This document shows positions 52,220 through 60,064 of a DNA stretch of 64,000 bases, piece by piece (position 1 is the first letter of the stretch; every line of letters begins with the position of its first letter). The translations under genes and the position numbers were made by a program. The notes beneath the pieces are model-generated. The model worked only from the letters and a program-made list of their open reading frames with translations. It was not told the origin of the DNA and ran no database searches. Origin of the DNA: UBA11740 sp049273695 (lineage in GTDB: Bacteria > Acidobacteriota > Blastocatellia > Pyrinomonadales > Pyrinomonadaceae); contig JBASRE010000042.1 in NCBI GenBank assembly GCA_049273695.1, forward strand, positions 186,001 through 250,000, written 5' to 3'.

Positions 52220-52320
52220 TGGAGTGCGCCGGCAAAGCGGAGCGACGACGGCGCTTTGGATTGTCCTCGGCGATTATGTGATCCAAAGCGGTGTCGCGCT
52301 TCGCTTGCCACCGCGCTCCA
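52220..52320. repeat. long imperfect palindrome (GCGCTTTGGAT type)
   Basis: The left arm (52220-52261) and right arm (52281-52320) match as reverse complements over most of about 40 bases, ending in perfect GCGCTTTGGAT/ATCCAAAGCG tips with a 19-base loop. Similar TGGAGTGCGCC-to-CTTTGGAT words are a known dispersed repeat in Verrucomicrobiota and Planctomycetota. Confidence 0.88.
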
Positions 52321-52475
52321 AATGTTCTTCTATCGCTGCAAATCACCTGATCCCGCTGCAAACAATCGCCTGCATGTGGGCGTTGACCGGAGCGTTGCCG
52401 AATTGCGCGTCAATATTTCCAGCCAATGCTGCTTCGATCTCCGGAGCTTGGCGTACTTTATATCACGAGGACGTT

Positions 52476-52583
52476 TTCGTTTAGAGGCGGGCTACCGCCC
52501 GACGTCGCAATAGCTATTATGACAATGGTTTCGTTTAGAGGCGGGCTACCGCCCGCCCGTCGGGCAGTACCTCGACTCTCAAC
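52476..52583. repeat. tandem GTTTAGAG-type REP elements
   Basis: TTCGTTTAGAGGCGGGCTAC occurs at 52476 and again at 52530; the second copy forms a longer hairpin with CGGGCAGTACCTCGACTCTC downstream. Same family as 55123-55176. Confidence 0.85.
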
Positions 52584-52623
52584 CGTGCGGTTAGTTCAGT
52601 CGGATGACGATGAGTTGTACGAT

Positions 52624-53469
52624 ATGACAATGAACAAACAGCAAGCGGCAATTGCCCGGTTCCGAGAACTGCACGAGTCCGGTTGTTTCGTCCTGCCGAA
52701 TCCGTGGGACGCTGGTTCAGCCTTCTATCTGGAACGTCTTGGATTCAAGGCGTTGGCGACGACATCCGCGGGTTTCGCCTTCACAAAAGCCCTGGCCGAC
52801 GGTCCCGAGTTCGTTTCGCGCGACGTGATGCTCGAACACTTCCGCGAGCTTGTCGAAGCGACGTCGTTGCCGGTTAACGCAGATTTTCAAAATGGCTATG
52901 CCGACGATCCGGAAGGCGTCGCTGAGAGCGTTCGCTTGTGCGTCGAGACAGGTGTCGCGGGCTTATCGATTGAAGACAATTCAGGACAAAGCGAACAGCC
53001 GCTCTACGATTTTGATTTGGCGTTGGAGCGAATCAAAGCCGCGCGCGCCGCGATCGACTCCGGTACGCAGGCATGTCTGCTGACCGCTCGCTGTGAAGCA
53101 TATCTCGTCGGCGATGCTGACCCCTTGAACACATCGCTTGAGCGACTCGTCGCTTTCGCGGATGCCGGGGCCGATTGTCTCTACGCGCCGGGCGTAACGG
53201 ACCTGGAGGAAATTTCAGCGATCGTGGACGCGGTCGCCCCGAAACCCGTCAATGTTTTGGTCTCGACGAACAACTGCAACGTGACCGTGGCGCAGCTTGC
53301 CGATCTCGGCGTCCGTCGCATCTCAGTTGGCGGCGCGCTGGCGCGAGCGGCTTGGGGCGGATTTATTGCCGCCGCCAGGGAAATCCAGAACAGTGGTTCC
53401 TTCGCGAGCCTTGCCGATGCCGCGCCGTTCGGTGAATTGAACGATCTGTTTCTCAGCCGTCCGCGGTAG
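52624..53469 (+). CDS. isocitrate lyase/PEP mutase superfamily enzyme
   Basis: A 281-residue enzyme of the isocitrate lyase/phosphonomutase superfamily. It opens with FRELHESGCFVLPNPWDAGS, then the metal-site VNADFQNGYADDPE, the SIEDNSG loop and LLTARCEAYLVG, as in oxaloacetate decarboxylase-like or carboxyvinyl-phosphonate mutase-like members. The KKCGH catalytic motif of true isocitrate lyase is absent, so a C-C or C-P lyase on another acid is likely. Two ATG codons (52624, 52630) compete for the start. The frame runs upstream into the REP region but that part is not protein-like. Confidence 0.88.
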   Translation: MTMNKQQAAIARFRELHESGCFVLPNPWDAGSAFYLERLGFKALATTSAGFAFTKALADGPEFVSRDVMLEHFRELVEATSLPVNADFQNGYADDPEGVAESVRLCVETGVAGLSIEDNSGQSEQPLYDFDLALERIKAARAAIDSGTQACLLTARCEAYLVGDADPLNTSLERLVAFADAGADCLYAPGVTDLEEISAIVDAVAPKPVNVLVSTNNCNVTVAQLADLGVRRISVGGALARAAWGGFIAAAREIQNSGSFASLADAAPFGELNDLFLSRPR

Positions 53470-53516
53470 GGGTACGGTTCCTAAGAGCAAACTAGAGCCG
53501 TGCTAAACGCAGGGTA

Positions 53517-53843
53517 TCAGAAACAGGTTAGGGTGCCGGACGACGCGTCATACGTGTAGCTTCCACAGCCGACCGTAATCTTTTTCCCGGGGCAGCTATC
53601 TCCCGAGCTACATCCGGTACAGCTAAACCGCGAAACTGAGTTGCTGCGGCTGCAACTGTCGCAACACCACGTCGACCGAGGTATGCCACCTGGCTCCCTC
53701 TGAAGCTCACTAGCCACGCGAGTTTCTTCCGCGGTCGTATCTTTGCCAGGCGCCCGCGATCCCGGAGAGGCAAACACGACCGAGATCACCGCAAGACTGA
53801 CGAGAACCAAGAGCCAATTCGACGGTACAAGGCGCTTCATCAT
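53517..53843 (-). CDS. small secreted Cys-rich protein
   Basis: A 108-residue protein with a signal sequence (WLLVLVSLAVISVVFASPGS), an acidic pro-like stretch (GKDTTAEETRVASELQREPG) and a C-terminal part with eight Cys in about 50 residues (WCCDSCSRSNSVSRFSCTGC, then SCPGKK, VGCGSY and TLTCF). An even count points to disulfides. The ribosome site AAAGGAG sits eight bases before the start. No family recognised; it could be a surface or antimicrobial peptide, which is speculation. Confidence 0.75.
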   Translation of the reverse strand: MMKRLVPSNWLLVLVSLAVISVVFASPGSRAPGKDTTAEETRVASELQREPGGIPRSTWCCDSCSRSNSVSRFSCTGCSSGDSCPGKKITVGCGSYTYDASSGTLTCF

Positions 53844-53985
53844 CTTTAGCTCCTTTGCTTTGGATCGAGATCCAAATCAGTAAATTTCAAAGCCAAAGGA
53901 CGATATTCCCGGGAAACGGGCTAGTCAATTTTGAAGTGATTGCAATTATTAGGTGATCGTCATTCGAAATGCTCGTCGATGAAGG

Positions 53986-55032
53986 CTAACTCAGCTTTGT
54001 CGAACGCATGAACGGGATCAGCTCCTGCGAGTAGTGAGGCTCTTCCGTGCACCAGAAAATGTAGTCAAGCTTGAGTTCTTCGCTGCCGTATTTCAGTAAC
54101 TCCGCAATGTCGGCGCGCTTGCCCGTTTCTTTATTCACGTCTGAGTAGTTTCCATCCTGCACCGCGAGGCCGGTGGGGACTTTCCCAGCTGATTCGCGAA
54201 TCAAAGGATAGCTGTTCGACCGTTGAAACGGCCGGAACGGCATCAGATCAGGCCCGCCGACGGCCACATTGGATTCACGCGCGGCTTTGTAAACTGCTTC
54301 GAGATAAGGTCGTCCGCCGGGCATAAAGTTGGCGTAGACCATCGCAATCGATTTCGGAAACGCGCGCTTCAGCTCTTTCATGTTTGCAATGACGGCGTCC
54401 CGATAGACTTCACGAGTGAATCCCTTGGGCCACAGTTTGCCCGTCCGCCCAACCCCGACCGAACTCTCTGCCAGATTAATTCCCGCAATCCGGCCGTCGA
54501 ACTCTTTGCCCAGAGCTACGAACAACTTGTGCAGTCTTTCCTGCACCGCCGGATCCCAACGCCGTCCCATCCACCCCTCATGCTCGGGATTTTCGTCCTT
54601 GTCGTCGTTGCTCTTGTATTGCTTGTCAGCGCCACCATTGTATTTCGGATCTTTCATCAGATACTGCGGCACGTTGATGCGTTCTGGACTGAACGTCACA
54701 TCCGAAAACTGAATCCAAAGTTTCTTCCCATGTGAGTTCAGGAACGCGAGGTCCTCGTTAATCAAACCGAAATCGTAATTGTCTTTTCCCTGTTCAAGCT
54801 GCCGCCACGAGTAGGCAACCTGCGCGCCTTCAAACTGTTTCGTCTCAAGAAAGGATTTCGCATTCTTAAGCTCTGTCCGATCCATTCCAAAGTAAACGTA
54901 GTGATGAACACGTTTGGCGGCTGCGACCGGGGCAGGCTCTGCAGCACTTGAATTCCGCGCCACCTGCGCCAGCGAGGGCGCCAGGATTGCGGCGCCGGCG
55001 ACTACAAATAGAGTGATTGTTCGAAGTTTCAT
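53986..55032 (-). CDS. secreted TIM-barrel glycoside-hydrolase-like protein
   Basis: A 348-residue exported protein (signal ITLFVVAGAAILAPSLAQ). Its barrel-like segments are of the beta-galactosidase/GH type: YSWRQLEQGKDNYDFGLINE, GKKLWIQFSDV, RIAGINLAESSVG with a Glu in the acid/base place, and LDYIFWCTEEPHYSQELI with a second Glu at the expected nucleophile site. No named family is certain. ATG 55032 follows a GAGGAA site; the frame extends to 55149 without support. Confidence 0.75.
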   Translation of the reverse strand: MKLRTITLFVVAGAAILAPSLAQVARNSSAAEPAPVAAAKRVHHYVYFGMDRTELKNAKSFLETKQFEGAQVAYSWRQLEQGKDNYDFGLINEDLAFLNSHGKKLWIQFSDVTFSPERINVPQYLMKDPKYNGGADKQYKSNDDKDENPEHEGWMGRRWDPAVQERLHKLFVALGKEFDGRIAGINLAESSVGVGRTGKLWPKGFTREVYRDAVIANMKELKRAFPKSIAMVYANFMPGGRPYLEAVYKAARESNVAVGGPDLMPFRPFQRSNSYPLIRESAGKVPTGLAVQDGNYSDVNKETGKRADIAELLKYGSEELKLDYIFWCTEEPHYSQELIPFMRSTKLS

Positions 55033-55122
55033 TGTTCCTCTTCCCCTGAAGTATTTTCTCGGGCAGAGCCTCACTTTCATAAGCGAGATCCTCACCCTAA
55101 ATTGTTCACGAGCGCTGCGGAG

Positions 55123-55176
55123 GTTTAGAGTCGGGCTACTGCCCGCCACCCGTCGGGCGGTAGCCCGACTCTAAAC
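55123..55176. repeat. REP palindrome of the GTTTAGAG type
   Basis: Arms 55123-55145 and 55154-55176 are reverse complements (GTTTAGAGTCGGGCTACTGC against its partner) with one mismatch, loop of eight bases. Confidence 0.92.
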
Positions 55177-55243
55177 AATGAGCGACTTTTTAACCGAACG
55201 TAGCGGCAACTACTACAAGAGTCACAATTAAGTAGTTCCTATT

Positions 55244-55338
55244 TCGCCTTTGCGATCCTTTGCGACTTTGCGTGAAATAGCCCTTATCTGACAAGTGGTT
55301 GGTTCACGCAAAGGCGCCAAGACGCAAAGATACGCAAG
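55244..55338. repeat. CGCAAAG hairpin repeat, copy D
   Basis: Left arm tcctttgcgactttgcgtga (from 55256) and right arm ttcacgcaaaggcgccaaga (from 55302) flank a loop containing AAGTGGTTGG, the same as the complement of the copy A loop. Same orientation as copies B and C. Confidence 0.88.
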
Positions 55339-55375
55339 TAGGACCCTCTATCACTTGAGATTCTCAGCACCGTTG

Positions 55376-56092
55376 TTACGCGCTGGCGCGGGCAGGTTTT
55401 GCTTTCACCAGCAGCCAAATGTAAATCACATCGAAGACGGAGCAGAACAGTCCTACTGTAAGAATGAGGAAACTGCCATGCGGGAAGCCGCCTTGCCCGA
55501 TTACGCCGAAAAGAATTGTTGGCGCCAGGGTGCCGATCCACTTGCTGACCGCGATCAGAATAGATTGACCTTCACGGCTGCCACGCCTTGCCAGCATCGC
55601 GATAAACAAGATCGACATGATCAGGTTCTGCGGAAATGCCGAGTACGCGGCTCCCTTTGCGACTCCGAATTCTCTGATGACCGCATACTGAACCGCGAAC
55701 GCGGTCACTAGCCCGAGAACACTCCATCCGACGAATGCGCTTTTGGAGTGCGGCGGCGTGCTCTCGACGCCGCTTCCGGATCGCGATCCGCCTGTTGCCA
55801 AGGCACCGATGTCCGGAAAGTACTTCCTCCCAAACCTGAAGTACGTGTACAGAATTCCTATATCAAATGTCAGCCACATGGCATTGAAAATGTTCTGCGC
55901 ATCGACGCCGTTTATGCGAAAGCCGTGATAGGTGTAGAGCAACTCCCACGCAAAGTTCAGCGCCAGCGCATAGAACGGAATCGCGTAGGACTTGTCACGG
56001 AAGCCGACGCGAATGCCGTCGAGGTAAACAATCGTCCAGCAGACACCGCTGATGACGATGAGAATTAACCTGACAGTATCAACGGCCGGCAT
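55376..56092 (-). CDS. putative membrane-bound terpene cyclase (PaxB-like)
   Basis: A 238-residue protein with about seven membrane helices. The second has the family mark ALNFAWELLY (Glu50), and the third carries AMWLTFDIGILYTY (Asp77), both equal in place to acidic residues needed in fungal transmembrane cyclases such as PaxB. It ends FDVIYIWLLVKAK after a LTVGLFCSVF helix. Bacterial homologues exist but few have been assayed. A reductase acting on isoprenoids lies 19 kb away (35856), too far to link. The last cytoplasmic loop is Gly/Ser-rich (ATGGSRSGSGVESTPP). Confidence 0.65.
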   Translation of the reverse strand: MPAVDTVRLILIVISGVCWTIVYLDGIRVGFRDKSYAIPFYALALNFAWELLYTYHGFRINGVDAQNIFNAMWLTFDIGILYTYFRFGRKYFPDIGALATGGSRSGSGVESTPPHSKSAFVGWSVLGLVTAFAVQYAVIREFGVAKGAAYSAFPQNLIMSILFIAMLARRGSREGQSILIAVSKWIGTLAPTILFGVIGQGGFPHGSFLILTVGLFCSVFDVIYIWLLVKAKPARASA

Positions 56093-56378
56093 GGTTGAGG
56101 ATTATATTCGACGCCACAAGCCCGCGACATGTTCAAGCACCGCCATCTCGCGTTGGGGCCGCCGAGTGTTTTGATGCGACTGTCGTGATAAAGCTGGCGC
56201 GGTCTCGCTCGTGGTGTTATATTTTGCGCCCATCGTTTCTGGGCCCCTTGCTTTTAGATCGCCGGCGGCGCATTTTCCGGGTCGCACCTGGATCTTTTGA
56301 AAGCTTATGAAAGACTTGAAGCACCTCGCCCGGAACTCATGAAATGAACTGAAAGCAATTCACCGAAGGAGAACTCCT

Positions 56379-56741
56379 ATGAACAAGAAAGACAAGTCCT
56401 CGGCAACAACTCCTTTCTTCGCGCGTTACCTTGAAGGACAGTCTGCCTCCGATCAACCCAGCGCCGAAATCAGAAGTGGCAAGTCAATCGGCTACGTTAA
56501 GGCCGGGGCAAAACCACCGCTGCAAACGCTGAAATTCCCGTCGGACAGCGACGAACTTAATTACGTCCCGTGCTACCGCAGCGCGAAGGACATTCCTGAA
56601 AAGTATCGCGAGAAACTCGTGACCTTGAAGTTTCCGTCGGACTCGGATGAGCACAAGTACGAAGCTACGTATGTAGCCAAGGCCGACGTGCCGAAAGGCA
56701 AGCCAAAATCCGGCGGCAAAGTTCAACTCAAGAAGAAATAG
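56379..56741 (+). CDS. microviridin-type graspetide precursor with two cores
   Basis: A 120-residue precursor. Residues 12-19 (PFFARYLE) are the leader motif that docks to graspetide ATP-grasp ligases. Two cores, TLKFPSDSDE at residues 50-59 and again at 82-91, match the microviridin consensus TxKxPSDx(E/D)(E/D). By analogy the rings would be Thr50-Asp56 and Ser55-Asp58 esters and a Lys52-Glu59 amide, with the same in core 2; Asp instead of Glu at the second ring position is less common. Each core starts a 32-residue repeat that continues with Tyr-rich tails. Ribosome site AAGGAG at 56367. Two ATP-grasp genes follow. Confidence 0.93.
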   Translation: MNKKDKSSATTPFFARYLEGQSASDQPSAEIRSGKSIGYVKAGAKPPLQTLKFPSDSDELNYVPCYRSAKDIPEKYREKLVTLKFPSDSDEHKYEATYVAKADVPKGKPKSGGKVQLKKK

Positions 56742-56852
56742 CCGGCATCGCGGCTGCGCAGCCCTCCATTGAAGGGACACTTGGCGACGAGGATTCTTGT
56801 CGTCTGAAGTGACGTGCGCTTCCGTTCTCAATCGAATAAAACGCTTCACCGC

Positions 56853-57836
56853 ATGCGATTGAAAACCAAGCGCGATGTCGTTCTCCTGTTGACACACAGC
56901 GGCGATCACTTCACGGTCGAGCGCGTGGCCAAAGCCCTCGGGCGTAAAGGGGCCAGGCCGTTTCGTTTTGATACCGATCTGTTCCCGGCAAAGCTCAGGC
57001 TGTGCAGCGAATTTCGCGATGATGAAATCTCGCACAAGGTAAGAACTCGGCCGAAGGACTTATCAACCGATCAAGTACACGCGGTCTGGGCCCGCAAGAT
57101 TTGGCAGCCACGATTTGCCGACGATCTGGATCCAGCCTTTCGTGACATGTGCGCAAACGAATCGCTGGCGGCTTTGGAGGGGTTCTTCGATGGCTTGCAC
57201 GGTGCGCGATGGATCAATCCGCCGGGGCGGGAACGTGACGCGGAGAACAAGCTGCTCCAGTTACGAATTGCAAGACTAGTGGGCCTGAAGATCCCTCGCA
57301 CTCTGGTGACGAATGATCCGCAGAGCGCGAGCCGGTTTTTTGCCGACGTGGATGGGCAGATGGTCGCTAAACTCCTGCGACCTGTGTCCATGGGCATGGG
57401 TCCGGCATCTTCGTTTGTCTTCACCAGTCAGGTCTCCAGCAGCGACTTGTTGCAGGCCAGCCTGCTTCGCCATAGTCCAATGGTCTTTCAGGAGTTGATT
57501 CCCAAAGCCCGCGAGTTGCGCGTGGTTTTTGTGGCCGGACGGTTTTTCACCGGTGCTATCAACTCATCCGCATCCGCGCGTGGCCAGGTGGATTGGCGCC
57601 GTGCTTCGGTCCACGAAATCAGCTGGGAGCCGACTGAGATTCCGGACGTCCTCGCGCGCGCTCTTAAGCGGCTCATGTCGAAGCTCGGATTAGCGTACGG
57701 AGCAATCGACCTGATTCAAAATCCGGACGGCGAGTTTGTATTCCTCGAGGTAAATCCATCGGGTGAGTGGGGAATGCTGGAACGCGATCTCGGTTATCCG
57801 ATTTCCGAGAGTATTGCCGATGCTCTGCTCGAATGA
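56853..57836 (+). CDS. graspetide ATP-grasp ligase 1 (MvdC/MvdD family)
   Basis: A 327-residue ATP-grasp enzyme: VVLLLTHSGDHFTVERVAKA at the N-terminal domain, the substrate-side KGARPFRFDTDLFPAKLRL, the nucleotide-binding AKLLRPVSMGMGP and FQELIPKARELRVVFVAGRF, and the metal-site FVFLEVNPSGEWGMLE. Members tie Thr or Ser to Asp or Glu (esters) or Lys to Glu (amide) in microviridin-like peptides, with ATP. Which bond each of the two ligases makes cannot be told from sequence. It starts 111 bp after the precursor; a GTG at 56814 is an alternative start. Confidence 0.93.
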   Translation: MRLKTKRDVVLLLTHSGDHFTVERVAKALGRKGARPFRFDTDLFPAKLRLCSEFRDDEISHKVRTRPKDLSTDQVHAVWARKIWQPRFADDLDPAFRDMCANESLAALEGFFDGLHGARWINPPGRERDAENKLLQLRIARLVGLKIPRTLVTNDPQSASRFFADVDGQMVAKLLRPVSMGMGPASSFVFTSQVSSSDLLQASLLRHSPMVFQELIPKARELRVVFVAGRFFTGAINSSASARGQVDWRRASVHEISWEPTEIPDVLARALKRLMSKLGLAYGAIDLIQNPDGEFVFLEVNPSGEWGMLERDLGYPISESIADALLE

Positions 57837-57885
57837 CTCCTAAAACGCGGTTGCGGTGCTCACGCATTCCTGCTGCTTCTATCGA

Positions 57886-58866
57886 ATGAATGTCCTTATC
57901 ATAACCCGGAGTAATGACAACGAGTCGGTTGAGTTTGTGGCTGCGGCGATTAGGGAGAAAGGTGGGCAGCCATTTCGCTTTGACACCGACCGTTTCCCCA
58001 CCGAAGCTCGCCTGATCGCCGAATACCGGCGCGGAACAGAACGTCTAGAACTGATTACGGAAGCCGGCGCATTGGACCTGCGCGAGGTGGGGGCAATTTG
58101 GCACCGGCGGCTGGAAATTGGTGGCCGGATTCCGTTAACGCTGGAACCGCAACTGAGAAAGGCTTCGATCGACGAAGCCAGTAGAACTGTCAAAGGAATG
58201 CTGGAAAGCCTGCCGGCGTTTCGCCTGGATCCCGAACCCGCAATTCGCCTCGCTGAGAACAAACAACTGCAACTGCACGCGGCCCGTGAATTGGGGCTGG
58301 AGACGCCGTCCACTCTGATTACGAACGACGCGGGCGCGGTAAGGGCGTTTGCGAAACGCTGCAAGGATGGAATGATCGCCAAGATGCTTTCTTCGTTTGC
58401 TGTTTACGATCAAGGTATCGAAAGAGTTGTTTTCACTAATCGTGTGTCGGACGAGGATTTGGAACACCTGGACGGGTTGCAGTTGTGCCCGATGACTTTT
58501 CAGGAAAGAATCCCGAAGGCTTTTGAAGTCCGCGCCACGGTCGTCGGCGATCAAGTCTTTGCCGCCTCGATTGATTCACAATCTTCTCCGGCGGCGCAAG
58601 TTGATTGGCGGAAAGACGGGATAGCTCTGCTCGAGGACTGGAAGCATTACGACTTGCCGGCACCTGCGCGACAGCGACTGCTCAAGTTAATGGATCGTTT
58701 CAAATTGAACTATGGTGCGGCCGATTTCATCGTGACGCCGGACCGCCGCCACGTCTTTTTGGAAATTAATCCCGCTGGTGAGTTTTTCTGGCTTGAGAAA
58801 TGGCCGGGTCTGCCAATCTCATCCGCCATTGCGGACGTTTTGCTCGGGCGGGCCGGTAGGCGTTGA
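57886..58866 (+). CDS. graspetide ATP-grasp ligase 2 (MvdC/MvdD family)
   Basis: A 326-residue paralogue of the preceding ligase: MNVLIITRSNDNESVEFVAA, then GGQPFRFDTDRFPTEARLIA, ENKQLQLHAARELGLETPST, TFQERIPKAFEVRATVVGDQ and HVFLEINPAGEFFWLEKWPG. The family usually comes as two ligases, one making the ester rings and one the amide, so the pair is complete. No acetyltransferase or ABC transporter (MvdB, MvdE roles) is nearby. The gene follows ligase 1 after 49 bp. Confidence 0.93.
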   Translation: MNVLIITRSNDNESVEFVAAAIREKGGQPFRFDTDRFPTEARLIAEYRRGTERLELITEAGALDLREVGAIWHRRLEIGGRIPLTLEPQLRKASIDEASRTVKGMLESLPAFRLDPEPAIRLAENKQLQLHAARELGLETPSTLITNDAGAVRAFAKRCKDGMIAKMLSSFAVYDQGIERVVFTNRVSDEDLEHLDGLQLCPMTFQERIPKAFEVRATVVGDQVFAASIDSQSSPAAQVDWRKDGIALLEDWKHYDLPAPARQRLLKLMDRFKLNYGAADFIVTPDRRHVFLEINPAGEFFWLEKWPGLPISSAIADVLLGRAGRR

Positions 58867-58932
58867 GTGGAGGTTCGTCCAGCAGGCACTGCTGATCGAT
58901 GAGAAGCAGTTTCACTGTTTCGTTGGTTGGCA

Positions 58933-59445
58933 TCAGATCTTTCGCGAGTCGTACGCCCAGTGCAAAAGAGCCTGTCGCTGCCGGCGCCGGCAATCAAGCG
59001 CGCGCGGCGGGCAGTTCGTCTTGATTTGCGAGATGTGGCGACGCATCGCGCGCCAACGTTTGATTTGCCGTTCGTCGTCAGGACACCGGCGGCCGAGGTA
59101 GTAACGGCAATACCACTGGAACCAGCCCCGCGGATCCTCATGATAGATCCAGCCATTCTTCTTCCAAACGGAAAGCGGTTGCGACGCATTCACTTTGAAG
59201 AAATTGAGTTTGGCATCGTGCTTTTCGGGGCAAAGCTTCGCGCGTTTGAACCACGATCCGGGGAATTCTCGGCGGCAATCCGTTAAGTATTTTCCGCCGA
59301 ACACGCCGAGTTCGAGCATCTCTTTCGGCGTCAGCTCAGGCTTGAAATTGGGATGAAAGTTTTTGCCGGCGGGCTCGGTGAGATAGTAGACGTAGCCCGT
59401 CTGCATCACGTCATCTACTTTCACCGCGACTTTGCGTCTGCGCAT
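58933..59445 (-). CDS. conserved protein of unknown function
   Basis: A 170-residue basic protein. After MRRRKVAVKVDDVMQTGYVY it has a strongly aromatic body (YYLTEPAGKNFHPNFKPELT, FGGKYLTDCRREFPGSWFKR) and a closing region, RGWFQWYCRYYLGRRCPDDE, RQIKRWRAMRRHISQIKTNC and QALLHWAYDSRKI. Such proteins are known as hypotheticals in many bacteria and some eukaryotes; the fixed Trp/Tyr/His pattern suggests an enzyme. The start at 59445 lies three bases after the frameshifted toxin stop, on the same strand. Confidence 0.75.
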   Translation of the reverse strand: MRRRKVAVKVDDVMQTGYVYYLTEPAGKNFHPNFKPELTPKEMLELGVFGGKYLTDCRREFPGSWFKRAKLCPEKHDAKLNFFKVNASQPLSVWKKNGWIYHEDPRGWFQWYCRYYLGRRCPDDERQIKRWRAMRRHISQIKTNCPPRALDCRRRQRQALLHWAYDSRKI

Positions 59446-59447
59446 TC

Positions 59448-59755
59448 TCAATCCAAGCGATGGCGCCAGTAGCCAGGACGGTGACTTGTATGCATGAACG
59501 CGTAGATCGAGACGCGATCCGCGTTTGGTTCGTAACAATATAGATCGAGTAAGGAAAGCGGGTGAGTAAGACGCGCCGTATCTGGGGTTCTTCAACGATC
59601 GGCCATTCGGCGGGTGCCTTTCGTAAGCGTTCAATTACGGCTTCGACTTCGACAACAAACGCTGCAGCGATCAATTCCGAAGCGTGATCGTGATAATACT
59701 GCGTTGCCGCAAGATACTCTTCAGCTGCTTCGGGATAAAAACCGTAACTAGCCAT
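59448..59755 (-). pseudogene. RelE/ParE-type toxin, frameshifted
   Basis: The first part (MASYGFYPEAAEEYLAATQY, RRVLLTRFPYSIYI) is a normal ParE/RelE toxin. Near 59540 a base is missing; in the next frame the text continues as CYEPNADRVSIYAFMHTSHR then PGYWRHRLD and a stop at 59448, the standard family end. Without repair, the frame runs past to 59411 with no similarity. It overlaps the intact antitoxin gene by 8 bp. Second example in this window. Confidence 0.85.
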
Positions 59756-59999
59756 CCGTCGTGGGAGTTGTCTTTTCTATCAATCGTCGCGCCCGGGCCA
59801 ATATTTCATCGCCGGGTATCAGTTCGACTTCGCCTGTCTCGACTTGGGCGATTCGCCGCTGCACTTCGGCGAATTGTGACGCCGCGATCTCCGGCGGGAC
59901 ATCTTCCGCAAGGCTGCCAATCAATCTCTCCGCCAATTGGGCACGAACCTCAGGTGACAGCATCATTGCTTCACGAAATATTTCTTCGGACGTGGACAT
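59748..59999 (-). CDS. addiction-module antitoxin
   Basis: An 83-residue protein like the one at 47759: EEIFREAMMLSPEVRAQLAE, RLIGSLAEDVP, and the end QVETGEVELIPGDEILARAR. Overlaps the toxin start, the normal layout of a ParE-type addiction pair. The two antitoxins share the LSPEVRAxLAxRL plan but differ widely, so the modules are separate arrivals, not a recent duplication. Confidence 0.85.
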   Translation of the reverse strand: MSTSEEIFREAMMLSPEVRAQLAERLIGSLAEDVPPEIAASQFAEVQRRIAQVETGEVELIPGDEILARARRLIEKTTPTTDG

Positions 60000-60064
60000 G
60001 AGAAAAGACTACTCGCTGCTCCTGGTTGTGACAAGCCCTTCGCGCCGTTTCTTATTCAATTTGG

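Larger units (their letters stand above)
52210..52623. other. intergenic region made of palindromic repeats
   Basis: A 414-bp region with a long inverted repeat (52220-52320) and two copies of a GTTTAGAG-type REP (52476-52583). The middle (52321-52475) shows nothing I can name. Frames across this area are produced by the repeats and are not called. Confidence 0.8.

Noticed and set aside
58710..59189. Minus-strand frame over the end of ATP-grasp 2 and the 58933 gene
   Set aside because: Composition is arginine-rich as expected of a shadow frame and both overlapping genes are secure.
59411..59755. Intact 114-residue toxin
   Set aside because: Similarity to the toxin family stops at the point where the next frame takes over with the family's conserved end; the tail of the long frame is not protein-like.
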